DNA from: an uncultured Collinsella sp.
Lineage (GTDB): Bacteria; Actinomycetota; Coriobacteriia; Coriobacteriales; Coriobacteriaceae
Reading direction: 5' to 3'
Length of the DNA stretch: 32,949 nt
Assembly: GCA_934630735.1 (NCBI GenBank)
Contig: CAKTWK010000021.1
Location: 1-32,949 of the forward strand
Shown here: positions 24,399 through 32,949 of the stretch, piece by piece
How the letters are laid out: the number at the start of each line of letters is the position of its first letter
Numbering within the stretch: the first letter of the stretch is position 1
The notes under the pieces: model-generated
Databases searched by the model: none
Told to the model about the DNA's origin: nothing
The model's input: only the letters and a program-made list of their open reading frames with translations
Translations under genes and position numbers: made by a program

Positions 24399-25664
24399 CT
24401 AGGCGGTCGGTGCGTTCCTAAACGTGTAGTTGCCTGGTGAGCGCACATTGATATAGGTTACGCCCTCTACCTGCGAAAGTAGTTTGGTCACGATGCGTTC
24501 TTTCTTGGCGATATCATCCGAATCGCCCAGCGACACCTCGACGCCGTTGTCTAGATTTGCCGAGATAGCCTCAACGGAAGGCGTGGAAATATCCTTCACC
24601 TGGTCCAAGAACTCGCTCGAGAAACCGCGTGCGTAATCCAGGCCGGCCTTGACGGCCTTGGAGCTCACCGCCCGACCCGAAACCGGTGCGACATCGGCCG
24701 AGACGTCAGTCAACAGCACGGCGCCGTAGTGCTTGGCAAGCGCCAGGGCCGCATCAATGCCGGTCAGGGTGTTGGCACCCTCCCCCGATGTAATGACGTT
24801 CCCCTGGTCGTCCACCTCGACAGACGTCGACAGCGGAGCAATCCAGGTGTCATCGTCTCCGATAGCCCAGGCAAGGTCGTCGGAGCTGATATAGGCAATG
24901 GCGATAACTTTACGCTCCGTCGGCGTGATGATAAGCGTATGGGGAAACTGGCGCTGGACATCCACGCCCGAGACCCACGGGTTTTGTTTGAGGCCCTCGG
25001 TGATCTGATCGGGATCCACGTTAAAGAGCGACGTGTTCTCGGGAAGACTGATGAGCTGCATGGCGTCGTGCTTGGTCACATGCTCGCTGCCATGAATCTG
25101 AATATCGGTGGCGGCAAACAGGCCAGAGTTGATGACGACGATGGCAATAATGGCAAGTACGGCCACGGCTGCCAGGATGCCGCCCGCGATTTTGCCCTTA
25201 CCCTTAATGGCAGAAGCGGCGTCGGTCGCCTTACCTGCCATGGCACCGAGCGATGACAGAGGATTGATGCCCTTTTTTGCCGAAGACGCCTTGGCGGCGG
25301 GCACCGATGTCAGTGAACGCGGCTTAGCGCCAGCCAACGTACGGCCGGCATGCGGCGCACGGGCTCCCAGCGAAGGCTTGGGCGTCGCCATGGGTCGGGA
25401 GGCCTTGGTGCCCATCGCCGGCTTGGGCGTCACCGAAGGACGCGGAGCCGGACGACTCGTCTTTTTAGAAGCGGGGCGTCCTCCCAGCTGCGAGCCGACG
25501 ACCGGGCGCTTGGCAGGACGAATGGACCCAACAGACTTGGAGGGCATGGCGGGCTTATGTTGAGGCTGGGCAGGTGCGCCGGAACGCCCTCCGGCGCGGC
25601 GGAAGGTTGGTTTCGATGCTCTAGAAGCCGAGGAATTTAACTTCCGGTCTGAGCTCGATGCCAT
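24399..25664 (-). CDS. ftsQ: Cell division protein FtsQ/DivIB
   Basis: 421-residue bitopic division protein of the septal FtsQLB complex. A long basic, Pro/Ser/Ala-rich cytoplasmic N-terminus (~1-155, repeats such as KPAMGTK and PSLGAR) precedes a single membrane helix (~160-180, AGGILAAVAVLAIIAIVVIN). Next comes the POTRA domain (~184-255: FAATDIQIHGSEHVTKHDA, then PWVSGVDVQRQFPHTLIITP) and the FtsQ domain to the C-terminus. The usual FtsQ is about 250-300 residues, so the cytoplasmic extension is large. The ATG at 25664 overlaps murB by 44 nt, with GGGAGG 3 nt ahead; no later Met fits better. Confidence 0.93.
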   Translation of the reverse strand: MASSSDRKLNSSASRASKPTFRRAGGRSGAPAQPQHKPAMPSKSVGSIRPAKRPVVGSQLGGRPASKKTSRPAPRPSVTPKPAMGTKASRPMATPKPSLGARAPHAGRTLAGAKPRSLTSVPAAKASSAKKGINPLSSLGAMAGKATDAASAIKGKGKIAGGILAAVAVLAIIAIVVINSGLFAATDIQIHGSEHVTKHDAMQLISLPENTSLFNVDPDQITEGLKQNPWVSGVDVQRQFPHTLIITPTERKVIAIAYISSDDLAWAIGDDDTWIAPLSTSVEVDDQGNVITSGEGANTLTGIDAALALAKHYGAVLLTDVSADVAPVSGRAVSSKAVKAGLDYARGFSSEFLDQVKDISTPSVEAISANLDNGVEVSLGDSDDIAKKERIVTKLLSQVEGVTYINVRSPGNYTFRNAPTA

Positions 25665-26532
25665 ACGCCTCCCTCACCTTTCCGTGCACATGCCTGATAA
25701 CCGCGGCCACGTCATCGGCCGAGGCGGTTCCGTTATTAACGATAAAATTAGCGTGTACGGGCGAAACTTCCGCACCGCCAACCGAAAAACCCTTTAATCC
25801 ACAATCCTCAATCAACTTGCCCACGCTTGCGTCGGGCGGGTTGCGAAAGACCGATCCGCAGGATGCGCGGCCCATGGGCTGCGTGCGCTTGCGGCGCGTC
25901 AGGTACCGCTCCATGCGCTCGCGAATGTCTGCCTTGGGCGCGGGCTTGAGTTTAAGCACGCACTCGAGAATGATCTCGTTACGCGGCAGGCTGCACTCGC
26001 GATACCCCCAAGCGATCTCGGATCCTGCATAGTGCTTAATACCGGACGCCGGATCAAACGTGACCACGTCCTCGATAAGTGAGCCGATCCACTCGGTTCG
26101 CGTACCTGCGTTCATGGACACGGCGCCGCCGACCGAACCGGGAATACCGACAGCGAACTCAAGGCCCGAAAGCCCGCGCGACAAGGCGTCGTTGACCAAA
26201 CGCGCGAACATCACGCCCGCACCAACGGTCAGCGTGCAGCCGTCCTCGGCAACAACCGTGCGCTGAAACTCACGTCCCAGCGAAATAACGGCGCCGCGAT
26301 AACCGGCATCGGCAACCAACAGGTTGGACCCCTTGCCGATAATCACCCACGGCACCTGCTCGCGGTCAAGCACCGCCACGGCGCGACGCAGGGCATGGTA
26401 GCTATGGCACGTCACAAAGAGGTCGGCCTTGCCGCCGATACGATAACTCGTATGACGCGCAAGGCGTTCATCCTCGACTACGTCCGTGTCGATCATGCCC
26501 GAAAGCGCCATGACGGCGTTAAACAGACCCAT
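25621..26532 (-). CDS. murB: UDP-N-acetylenolpyruvoylglucosamine reductase MurB
   Basis: 303-residue FAD-dependent enzyme making UDP-N-acetylmuramate, the second committed step of peptidoglycan precursor synthesis. FAD-binding segments: TSYRIGGKADLFV (~29-41), VIIGKGSNLLVADAGYRGAV, GLEFAVGIPGSVGGAVSMNAG and the catalytic region ASCGSVFRNPP with the reductant Ser. The tail HVHGKVREAYGIELRPEVKF matches the family, and the length fits the type II (Gram-positive) form. It begins at 26532, only 5 bp after murC stops, so the pair is coupled; its ribosome binding site is weak. Its 3' end overlaps ftsQ by 44 nt. Confidence 0.96.
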   Translation of the reverse strand: MGLFNAVMALSGMIDTDVVEDERLARHTSYRIGGKADLFVTCHSYHALRRAVAVLDREQVPWVIIGKGSNLLVADAGYRGAVISLGREFQRTVVAEDGCTLTVGAGVMFARLVNDALSRGLSGLEFAVGIPGSVGGAVSMNAGTRTEWIGSLIEDVVTFDPASGIKHYAGSEIAWGYRECSLPRNEIILECVLKLKPAPKADIRERMERYLTRRKRTQPMGRASCGSVFRNPPDASVGKLIEDCGLKGFSVGGAEVSPVHANFIVNNGTASADDVAAVIRHVHGKVREAYGIELRPEVKFLGF

Positions 26533-26537
26533 AGAGG

Positions 26538-27956
26538 TTAAGCGTCTTTCTTGGCAGTCAGATACTCGATGAACTCGGGGCCGACGGTCGTAACGTCGCC
26601 GGCACCCATGGTGAGCAGCAGGTCGCCCTCGCCCACGAGCTTCTCAAGCTCCTGGTTGAGCTCAAGACGGCTAGAGCAGTACACGACCTCTTTGCCGGGG
26701 TGCTTGGCGCGAACAGTATCTGCGAGCATCTTGGAGGTAACGCCCGGAATCGGCATCTCGCCGGCAGAGAACACATCAATCAGCAGCAGCTTATCGGCGT
26801 TGGCAAAGGCATCGGCAAAGTCATCGCACAGAGCCTGCAGGCGCGAATAGCGGTGCGGCTGGAACACGACATCGACATGCTTGTAGCCCAGCGAAGAGGC
26901 AGCAGCGAGCGTCGCCTTGATCTCGGTGGGATGATGGCCGTAATCGTCAACCACCGTGATGCCGTCGATATCGCCCACGTGGGTAAAGCGACGGCGGACG
27001 CCCTCAAAACTCGAAAGTGCCTTAGCGGCGGCGTCGATATCGAGGCCCAGGACATGGGCGACGGTCAAGACGGCCGTGGCGTTGAGCATGTTGTGACGAC
27101 CGGGGTTGCTCTTAATCTCGACAGCGTGCTCGGTGCCGTCCTCAAAGCGAACGATAAAGTCGCTCTGGATGCCCTTGACATCCGGATGCACGCAGACGAT
27201 GTCGTTGTTCTCGGCAAAACCATAGGAAAGCACATGACGGCCCGTCGACTTGGCGAGCTCGACCAGATGCGGGTCCTCGCCGCAAACGATGACGGTACCG
27301 TCCTCGCCCACCAAACTCATAAACTTGGCGAAGGTAGCCTCAATCTCCTCGATACCCGAGTAATGATCGAGATGGTCGGCCTCGACGTTGGTCACGATGA
27401 CCACGTTGGGGTTCAGGAACAGGAACGAGCTGTCGGACTCATCGGCCTCGGCGACAAAGTAGTCACCCGAGCCGTTCTTGCCGTTGGTGTCGTAGCCCTC
27501 GACGATGCCGCCGATCAGGAAGCTGGGGTCCAGACCCATGCGGTCGAGCATCGTGGCACACATCGAAGAGGTCGTGGTTTTGCCGTGCGTGCCGGCAACG
27601 GCGACGGTGGTGTAGCCATGGCCCAGAGCCGAGAGCATCTTGGCGCGGGGCCACACGGGAATACCCAGCTCGCGGGCACGCACGAGCTCGGGGTTGGACT
27701 CGGGAATTGCGGTGGAGACAACAACCACGTCGGGCTTGACCTCGTCGATCGTCGCAGCCTCGTGGCCCACGTGGACCTTCACGCCGGCGCGGGTAAGCTG
27801 GCGAATATAGCGCGACGTCTTAAGGTCGGAGCCGGTAACGGTATAACCGCGCTCGTGCAGGACGAGGGCGATGCCGCTCATGCCGGCGCCACCGATACCG
27901 ATAAAGTGGGCGCTCTTGAACTCGGGCGCGGAGGTTGCAGTCTGGGAATCAGCCAT
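26538..27956 (-). CDS. murC: UDP-N-acetylmuramate-L-alanine ligase MurC
   Basis: 472-residue Mur ligase adding L-Ala to UDP-MurNAc, the first peptide step. Seen: N-terminal Rossmann region HFIGIGGAGMSGIALVL, ATP loop VAGTHGKTTTSSMCATM (~115-130), EADESDSSFLFLNPNVVIVT, NVEADHLDHY, and the central VVDDYGHHPTEIKATLAAA. The length agrees with MurC (about 450-490). The ATG at 27956 is preceded by AAGGAG at a slightly long 11-nt distance; GTG at 27983 is the alternative. It follows murG after a 97-bp gap. Confidence 0.97.
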   Translation of the reverse strand: MADSQTATSAPEFKSAHFIGIGGAGMSGIALVLHERGYTVTGSDLKTSRYIRQLTRAGVKVHVGHEAATIDEVKPDVVVVSTAIPESNPELVRARELGIPVWPRAKMLSALGHGYTTVAVAGTHGKTTTSSMCATMLDRMGLDPSFLIGGIVEGYDTNGKNGSGDYFVAEADESDSSFLFLNPNVVIVTNVEADHLDHYSGIEEIEATFAKFMSLVGEDGTVIVCGEDPHLVELAKSTGRHVLSYGFAENNDIVCVHPDVKGIQSDFIVRFEDGTEHAVEIKSNPGRHNMLNATAVLTVAHVLGLDIDAAAKALSSFEGVRRRFTHVGDIDGITVVDDYGHHPTEIKATLAAASSLGYKHVDVVFQPHRYSRLQALCDDFADAFANADKLLLIDVFSAGEMPIPGVTSKMLADTVRAKHPGKEVVYCSSRLELNQELEKLVGEGDLLLTMGAGDVTTVGPEFIEYLTAKKDA

Positions 27957-28053
27957 GTGCTCGTGTACTCCTTGCGTAAACACTGCCTGTAACCCGTTAA
28001 CTGTACCGCACCTACCGCATCCGCGCGAGGGCGACCGGCGATATCCCGTCTAA

Positions 28054-29169
28054 CTAACGCAATCCCTCTACCGCGTCGGCCAAAAGTGCGGCGGCACGGT
28101 CCTGGGCCAAGCCGCGCGCCGCCTGACGCATGGCATCACGCGCCGCAGCGTCATCAATCAGGTGCAGCAGCTCGTCGGCAAAGGCAGGGGCATCGATATC
28201 GGCATCGGCGCATAGCACGCCGGCACCGGCATCGACCAGGTAACGCGCATTCGTGGTCTGGTGGTCGGCCGTGGCGTGCGGATACGGCACGAGTACCGAG
28301 GGCACGGCAAGCGCGGCGATCTCGGCCACGCTCGAGGCACCGGAACGCGAGAGCACCAGATCGGCCGCAGCCAGCATATCGCCCATGTTGTCGATGTAGG
28401 GCTGGACACGATAGCGCTTCGCCTCCTCGGGCGTCAGCGCCAAAGCGCGCTCGGTCTCCTCAAAGCCGTCGGCACCCGTCGAATGCAAAATGTAGAGATT
28501 CTCGCGGGTCAGCAGCTCACCCTTGAGCGAGGCAACGCGCTCATTGAGATGCTGAGCACCGAGTGAACCACCAAAGACGAGCAGAAGCGTCGCGTCCTCG
28601 GGCACGCCGAGCGTCTTGCGACCGCGAGCGCGATCGCCCTCGATCACCGAACGACGCACGGGATTACCCGTCATGAGCACATGGTCGGGGTCGCCCTCGC
28701 GCTCAAAGACCGCGCGGGCCGCAGGTACCGAAATGCACACGCGGGCGGCATGCGAGTTCATCATCTTATTGGCCAGCCCCGGAACAGAGTTCTGCTCGTG
28801 CAGCAGATACGGAACGCCGGCGTCCTTGCACCAGCCCAGCAGCGGGACCTCAACGTAAGCACCAAAGCCGATAGCGGCATCGGGCTTACCGACCTTCGAG
28901 AAGTGACTGGCAAGCGCACGCTTCGCCTTGTTGACGCGCCACAGCGAGGTCAGCGCCGTCCAGGGACGGGAGCGATCGAAGCCCGTGACCGTGATGGGCA
29001 CAAAGTCGAATCCGGCCTCGGGAACCAGACGACCCTCGAGCTTGCGCGATTGGCCCACGAACACAACGTGATGGCCGCGGTCACGCAGCTCCTCGGCCAA
29101 GGCGAGCGCGGGGTTGATATGTCCTGCCGTGCCGCCAGCTGCAATAGCAACGGTCATCTTATCGGTCAT
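28054..29169 (-). CDS. murG: MurG, lipid II-forming GlcNAc transferase
   Basis: 371-residue GT28 glycosyltransferase on the inner membrane face that adds GlcNAc to lipid I to give lipid II. Seen: the glycine loop AAGGTAGHINPALALAEEL, ITVTGFDRS, FGAYVEVPLLGWCKDAGVPY, LLHEQNSVPGLANKM, LLVFGGSLGAQHLN (second G loop) and the nucleotide-binding SRSGASSVAEIAALAVPSVL followed by VPYPHATADHQTTNARYL. The start ATG at 29169 has GAAGGGATT 6 nt ahead and overlaps the ftsW stop by 11 nt; ATG at 29157, 4 codons later, is also possible. Confidence 0.96.
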   Translation of the reverse strand: MTDKMTVAIAAGGTAGHINPALALAEELRDRGHHVVFVGQSRKLEGRLVPEAGFDFVPITVTGFDRSRPWTALTSLWRVNKAKRALASHFSKVGKPDAAIGFGAYVEVPLLGWCKDAGVPYLLHEQNSVPGLANKMMNSHAARVCISVPAARAVFEREGDPDHVLMTGNPVRRSVIEGDRARGRKTLGVPEDATLLLVFGGSLGAQHLNERVASLKGELLTRENLYILHSTGADGFEETERALALTPEEAKRYRVQPYIDNMGDMLAAADLVLSRSGASSVAEIAALAVPSVLVPYPHATADHQTTNARYLVDAGAGVLCADADIDAPAFADELLHLIDDAAARDAMRQAARGLAQDRAAALLADAVEGLR

Positions 29170-30685
29170 GGTAATCCCTTCGTACACGCGGCCCCTGGTC
29201 ATCGGTGCGCAAACGCGCCGACGGGTCCGAATTCAAATCGATTCGATTATATCCGCCGCCCGCATTGCGAGGAGTGGGGCGCTGCGGACGACCTTGCGGC
29301 GCTGTTCGCTGACGCGGACGGGCCACCGGCTCGGTCGCAGAGCCATCCAGAACGGTAAAGCCGTTACGCGAAGATCGCTCGCCGCGCACGTGGGGCACGC
29401 CGGCGGTACTCTCATCCATAACGGCAAAGCTCTCGCGGCGACGATCGTACTCATCGCGACGGGCGCTCTCATACGAAACGCGAAGGATCAGACCGGCAAG
29501 CATAAGCGACACAATAATCGACGAGCCGCCGTAGCTAATAAACGGCAGCGGCTTGCCCGTCATGGGAAACACATTGAGAATGCCCAGCGCGTTGATCAAA
29601 AACTGCACCGCAAGAATGACCGCGGAACCCGATGCCATAAGTGCTCCGCGACGGTCGGTCGCCTGCTCGGCAATACGAAACGCCGAGTAGATCAGCATCG
29701 CAAACACCAAAATGAACAGCACGGTTCCGAAAAAGCCAACTTCCTCGCCGATAATAGCCAAGATGTAGTCGTTATGCGCCTCGGGCAAATACGAGTACTT
29801 CATGGTGGAGTTGCCGATACCGCGACCGAACAGGCCGCCCGAGGCAAACGCCATGATGGCAAGCGTAGCCTGATAGCCGTCACCATATTCGTCCGCCCAA
29901 GGATTCCAAGCAACCTGGACACGAGTCATACGATACGGCTCGGCGATAAGGGCGATTGCAATGACGGCGATGCCGGCAACGACCGTCCACACGATATATT
30001 TGGGGTCCAATCCCGCAAACAACGCCATGCACATGAGGGTCAGCAAGATGATCAGAACGGTGCCAAAATCGGGCTGAACAAAAATCAGAAAGAGCGAAAT
30101 GCCCAGGTAGACACCCATCTTGCGAAGAAACTCGTTGATGTTGCCGCCGGGCGAAAAGATGCGGTCGAGCATGATGGCCGAATACGCGATGGCGAACGGC
30201 TTTAAAAACTCAGACGGCTGGAACTGAATACCGGCGATGTTGAGCCAACGCGTGGCGCCACGACTGCCGCTGCCCATAAAGAACACCAGAACCAGTAGCC
30301 CTATCATGCCCATGAGGAAGATCCTGAGCACGTCTTCCCCAAACCAACTGTCCGGCAAGATGCGCACGATGGCAACCATAGCCAGCACGCCAACTCCGGC
30401 AAACGCGGCCTGTCGAAACAGGAAAAACGTCGCCGAACCATTCTCATGCAGCGCCTCGACCGAAGATGCCGAGTACACCATCAGCAAGCCAAAGCAAACC
30501 AAGCTAAACAGGCAAGCCATAAATATCAAACGGGGGCGCATGATGCGGGCGGGGACGCCGGCAATATAGCGCTCACTGAACGTCTGCCCGCCGCATCCGG
30601 AACGCGGCGTGCTACGCAGCGAGGAAGCACGGTCCGAGTCGGGCCTCCTCATATCACTTCGGGGGCTCTCCTCTCTCACCGGCAA
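29159..30685 (-). CDS. ftsW: FtsW, SEDS family septal peptidoglycan glycosyltransferase
   Basis: 508-residue SEDS protein that polymerises lipid II at the septum together with its PBP partner. About ten membrane helices (~55-405) carry the family marks LNIAGIQFQPSEFLKPFAIA, FVQPDFGTVLIILL, RGIGNSTMKYSYLPEAHND and YILAIIGEEVGF, and FPMTGKPLPFISYGGSSII. A long Arg/Pro-rich cytoplasmic C-terminal tail (~405-508) is unusual. The start is uncertain: TTG at 30685 just after the murD stop, GTG at 30679 (GGGG 6-7 nt ahead) or ATG at 30652. The stop overlaps murG. Confidence 0.95.
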   Translation of the reverse strand: MPVREESPRSDMRRPDSDRASSLRSTPRSGCGGQTFSERYIAGVPARIMRPRLIFMACLFSLVCFGLLMVYSASSVEALHENGSATFFLFRQAAFAGVGVLAMVAIVRILPDSWFGEDVLRIFLMGMIGLLVLVFFMGSGSRGATRWLNIAGIQFQPSEFLKPFAIAYSAIMLDRIFSPGGNINEFLRKMGVYLGISLFLIFVQPDFGTVLIILLTLMCMALFAGLDPKYIVWTVVAGIAVIAIALIAEPYRMTRVQVAWNPWADEYGDGYQATLAIMAFASGGLFGRGIGNSTMKYSYLPEAHNDYILAIIGEEVGFFGTVLFILVFAMLIYSAFRIAEQATDRRGALMASGSAVILAVQFLINALGILNVFPMTGKPLPFISYGGSSIIVSLMLAGLILRVSYESARRDEYDRRRESFAVMDESTAGVPHVRGERSSRNGFTVLDGSATEPVARPRQRTAPQGRPQRPTPRNAGGGYNRIDLNSDPSARLRTDDQGPRVRRDYHDR

Positions 30686-30688
30686 CCC

Positions 30689-32095
30689 CTATTCCGTTTG
30701 CGATTTCGCTGCTGCGGCAAGCTGGGCAACGTAGTCCTTAAACACGCGACCGCGCTCCTCGTAGCCCGAGAACTCGTCGAACGAAGAGCAGGCGGGAGAA
30801 AGTAGGATCACGTCGCCGCGGCTCGAGAGCGAGCGGGCAACGTCAACGGCATCGCGCAGATCATCGGCCTGGGCGATATCCACGTCACCATCGACATCGG
30901 CCTCGTCCATAGCGGCGGTAAAGCGCTCGCGCGCATCGCCAAAGCAAACGACCGAGCGCACGTTGTCCATAACGACGCGGGCAAAGTCCGCAAGCGGCGT
31001 ACCCTTATCGTGGCCGCCGAGCAGCAAGATCACGTCGTCATCGGGAAACGCCGTCAGGGCCTTTTCGACCGCATCGGTGTTCGTTGCCTTGGAATCGTTG
31101 ACGTAGCGCACGCCATCGATCTCGCCGCAGGGTTCCACGCGGTGCTCGAGCGGCTGGAACGATGCCAAACCGCGGCAAATGCCCTCGGGATCGGCACCGA
31201 CGGCCAAAGCAGCCGTGGCGGCACATAGGGCATTGATGACATTGTGATGGCCCGAGATCTTGAGCTCGGACGTGGCGACAAGCTGAGTCTCGACGCCCTT
31301 CAGGCGGACGACCATCTTGCCGTCGCGCACAAAGGCGGCGTCTGCACCCTCGGGCTCGTCAAAAGCGACCTTGCAGATGCGGCGGCCCGGTGTGTAGATG
31401 TACTCATCGAACTCATGGATGCCGGCATCCTCAACGTCGATAACCACGAGGTCGTCGTCGACCATATTCTCGAACAACTTGATCTTGGCAAGCGCATAGT
31501 TATTGTGGCTCTTGTGCCAGCCCAGATGGTCGGGCGTGATGTTGAGCAGCACCGCCACGCGAGGATGAAGCTCGGCGGTCGTAGCAATCTGATAACTCGA
31601 CAGCTCGGCCACAAACCACTCATTGTGTGCACGGCCATCGATCTCGTTCACCGGCGGCTCACCGATATTGCCGACGGCCACGCTGGCTTCACCGGCGGCC
31701 TTGAGCAGATAATCGGTCAGCGACGTGGTAGTTGTCTTGCCGTTGGTGCCCGTGATGGCGATCCAATTTTGGGGAGACAGGCGATAGGCAAACTCGGGCT
31801 CGCCCATAATCTGAGCGGCATGCTCACGCCCGGCCTTAAAGAAGGCCGAGAACTCCGAAATACCCGGGCATGTCACGCACACGTCATAGGCACCCTCGAC
31901 CTGCTCGGTGCCGTAGACAAACGACGCGCCCTGCGCCTCGAGCGCACGTGTGGCGTCATTGGGCTCGGAGGTACCACCGCCATACACGGTCGTGGCGCTC
32001 ACGCGCTCGGGGTGAGCCAGCGCCCAACGGGCGACATCGAGACCGGATTTACCCTGCCCCAAAACGAGCAGGCTAAAGACATCAGCAAGAGGCAT
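30689..32095 (-). CDS. murD: UDP-N-acetylmuramoyl-L-alanine-D-glutamate ligase MurD
   Basis: 468-residue Mur ligase adding D-Glu to UDP-MurNAc-L-Ala. Seen: N-terminal FSLLVLGQGKSGLDVARWAL, ATP loop ITGTNGKTTTTSLTDYLLKA (~113-132), VAELSSYQIATT, LNITPDHLGWHKSHNNYALA (conserved MurD region), RVEPCGEIDGVRYVNDSKAT and NTDAVEKAL, and LLGGHDKGTPL. Length is in the normal range (about 440-480). The ATG at 32095 follows the mraY stop by about 9 bp; its ribosome binding site is weak, so translation probably depends on mraY. Confidence 0.97.
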   Translation of the reverse strand: MPLADVFSLLVLGQGKSGLDVARWALAHPERVSATTVYGGGTSEPNDATRALEAQGASFVYGTEQVEGAYDVCVTCPGISEFSAFFKAGREHAAQIMGEPEFAYRLSPQNWIAITGTNGKTTTTSLTDYLLKAAGEASVAVGNIGEPPVNEIDGRAHNEWFVAELSSYQIATTAELHPRVAVLLNITPDHLGWHKSHNNYALAKIKLFENMVDDDLVVIDVEDAGIHEFDEYIYTPGRRICKVAFDEPEGADAAFVRDGKMVVRLKGVETQLVATSELKISGHHNVINALCAATAALAVGADPEGICRGLASFQPLEHRVEPCGEIDGVRYVNDSKATNTDAVEKALTAFPDDDVILLLGGHDKGTPLADFARVVMDNVRSVVCFGDARERFTAAMDEADVDGDVDIAQADDLRDAVDVARSLSSRGDVILLSPACSSFDEFSGYEERGRVFKDYVAQLAAAAKSQTE

Positions 32096-32104
32096 GAAAG
32101 ACCA

Positions 32105-32949
32105 CTATCCCAACTGGAAGAACAGGGCGAGGCCAACGGCGCCAAAGGCCGCGGCGATAATCCAAAAACGGATAACGACCTTGGTCTCGGCCCAGCCCTT
32201 CTTTTCGAAATGATGATGAATGGGCGCCATAAGGAAGACGCGCTTGTGCGTAAAGTGGAAATAGACAACCTGGATCATGACCGACAGGGTCTCGACGATA
32301 AACAGACCGCCGATGATGAGGGAAACGACTTCGGTGTTGGTAATGATGGAGGTGCAGGCAAACGCGGCACCCAGGGCAAGCGAGCCGGTATCGCCCATAA
32401 AGATGCTCGCCGGGTAGCAGTTGAACCACAAAAAGCCCAGGCAGGCACCGGCGCACGCCGTGCAGAAGATGGACAGGTTCACGTCACCGTGTAAAAACGC
32501 CATGGCGGCCATGGCGAGCATGGCAATCATGGAAGTGCCGCCGGCAAGGCCGTCCAGACCATCGGTCAGGTTCACGGCATTGGAAAGACCGGCGATCATC
32601 AGCCAGCAAAATACAATGTAGAGCCACGGGAACGAAAGGCCGCAGATGGTGGTCGAAAGAACACCGAGGTCAATCGTCAGGCCGCCGGGAAAACGAATCT
32701 CGGGGGCGACGCCGCACCAGTTGACGGCAAGTACCGTAAAGGTGACACAGATAATGGTTAGGCCGATCATCTTGGCATGGGGCGTCAGACCGAGCGAGCG
32801 CCCATGCGTAACGGAGGTCAGGTCGTCGATCAGGCCCAGCACGCCGGTCGCCAGCGTGGCGAGCAGCACGAGTACGAGCTCGGTGGTGAGCTTGCCCATC
32901 AACAGGCAGGTCAGCGAGATCGCGACAAGGATGATGACGCCGCCCATGG
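32105..32949 (-). CDS. mraY: MraY, phospho-MurNAc-pentapeptide translocase (5' end beyond window)
   Basis: At least 281 residues of the membrane enzyme that makes lipid I from UDP-MurNAc-pentapeptide and undecaprenyl phosphate. Seen: MGGVIILVAISL at the window edge (family TPTMGG), catalytic-type GLIDDLTSV, SNAVNLTDGLDGLAGG, GFLWFNCYPASIFMGDTGSL, and MAPIHHHFEKKGW near the C-terminus. Full MraY proteins have about 320-360 residues, so roughly 40-80 N-terminal residues, with the true start, lie outside the window; the Met at 32947 is internal. murD follows immediately. Confidence 0.96.
   Translation of the reverse strand, partial: MGGVIILVAISLTCLLMGKLTTELVLVLLATLATGVLGLIDDLTSVTHGRSLGLTPHAKMIGLTIICVTFTVLAVNWCGVAPEIRFPGGLTIDLGVLSTTICGLSFPWLYIVFCWLMIAGLSNAVNLTDGLDGLAGGTSMIAMLAMAAMAFLHGDVNLSIFCTACAGACLGFLWFNCYPASIFMGDTGSLALGAAFACTSIITNTEVVSLIIGGLFIVETLSVMIQVVYFHFTHKRVFLMAPIHHHFEKKGWAETKVVIRFWIIAAAFGAVGLALFFQLG

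Overview
The window looks like a chromosomal segment of a high-GC, Gram-positive gut actinobacterium of the class Coriobacteriia, most likely Collinsella or a close relative. This is inferred from the strong C/G bias at third codon positions, SepF/DivIVA-type division genes, the lack of ftsA between ftsQ and ftsZ, and the style of the intergenic palindromes. No database search was possible. I see no tRNA, rRNA, CRISPR array, insertion sequence or prophage gene.

Left part (1-14.9 kb) is a mixed housekeeping region. It holds polA (minus) divergent from an M18 aminopeptidase, yaaA, a small membrane protein of unknown function, a TPP riboswitch driving thiC, then thiD. These are followed by an SGNH hydrolase, a PARG/macrodomain-like protein with an altered catalytic signature, a Bax-inhibitor-1 family membrane protein, and a small unknown protein (all minus). 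Next come a PiT phosphate transporter with its PhoU-like DUF47 partner, and a nitroreductase whose first half has unusual T-ending codons. Intergenic spaces here carry striking palindromes: a composite array of three 55-nt inverted-repeat units flanked by two related hairpins (8501-8801), a perfect 26-bp inverted repeat (13950-14028) and an 18-bp inverted repeat (4531-4597).

Right part (14.9-32.9 kb) is one long minus-strand block for envelope synthesis and division. Read in the direction of transcription it is mraY (cut by the window edge), murD, ftsW, murG, murC, murB, ftsQ, ftsZ, pgeF, then pstS-pstC-pstA-pstB-phoU, then yggS, sepF, yggT, divIVA. This is the Gram-positive dcw cluster followed by the ylm cluster (pgeF-yggS-sepF-yggT-divIVA), with a complete high-affinity phosphate uptake operon placed between pgeF and yggS. 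The pgeF stop codon overlaps the pstS start codon.

Together the genes make and flip lipid II (MraY, MurG), supply its peptide precursor (MurB, MurC, MurD), build the septum (FtsW, FtsQ, FtsZ, SepF, DivIVA), correct peptidoglycan precursors (PgeF), and import phosphate by a high-affinity ABC system (Pst/PhoU) and a low-affinity ion-coupled system (PiT/DUF47). The points most worth a second look are the 55-nt palindrome array, the pst operon inside the division cluster, the PARG-like protein with QEA in place of QEE, and a yggT gene with no ATG/GTG/TTG at its expected start.
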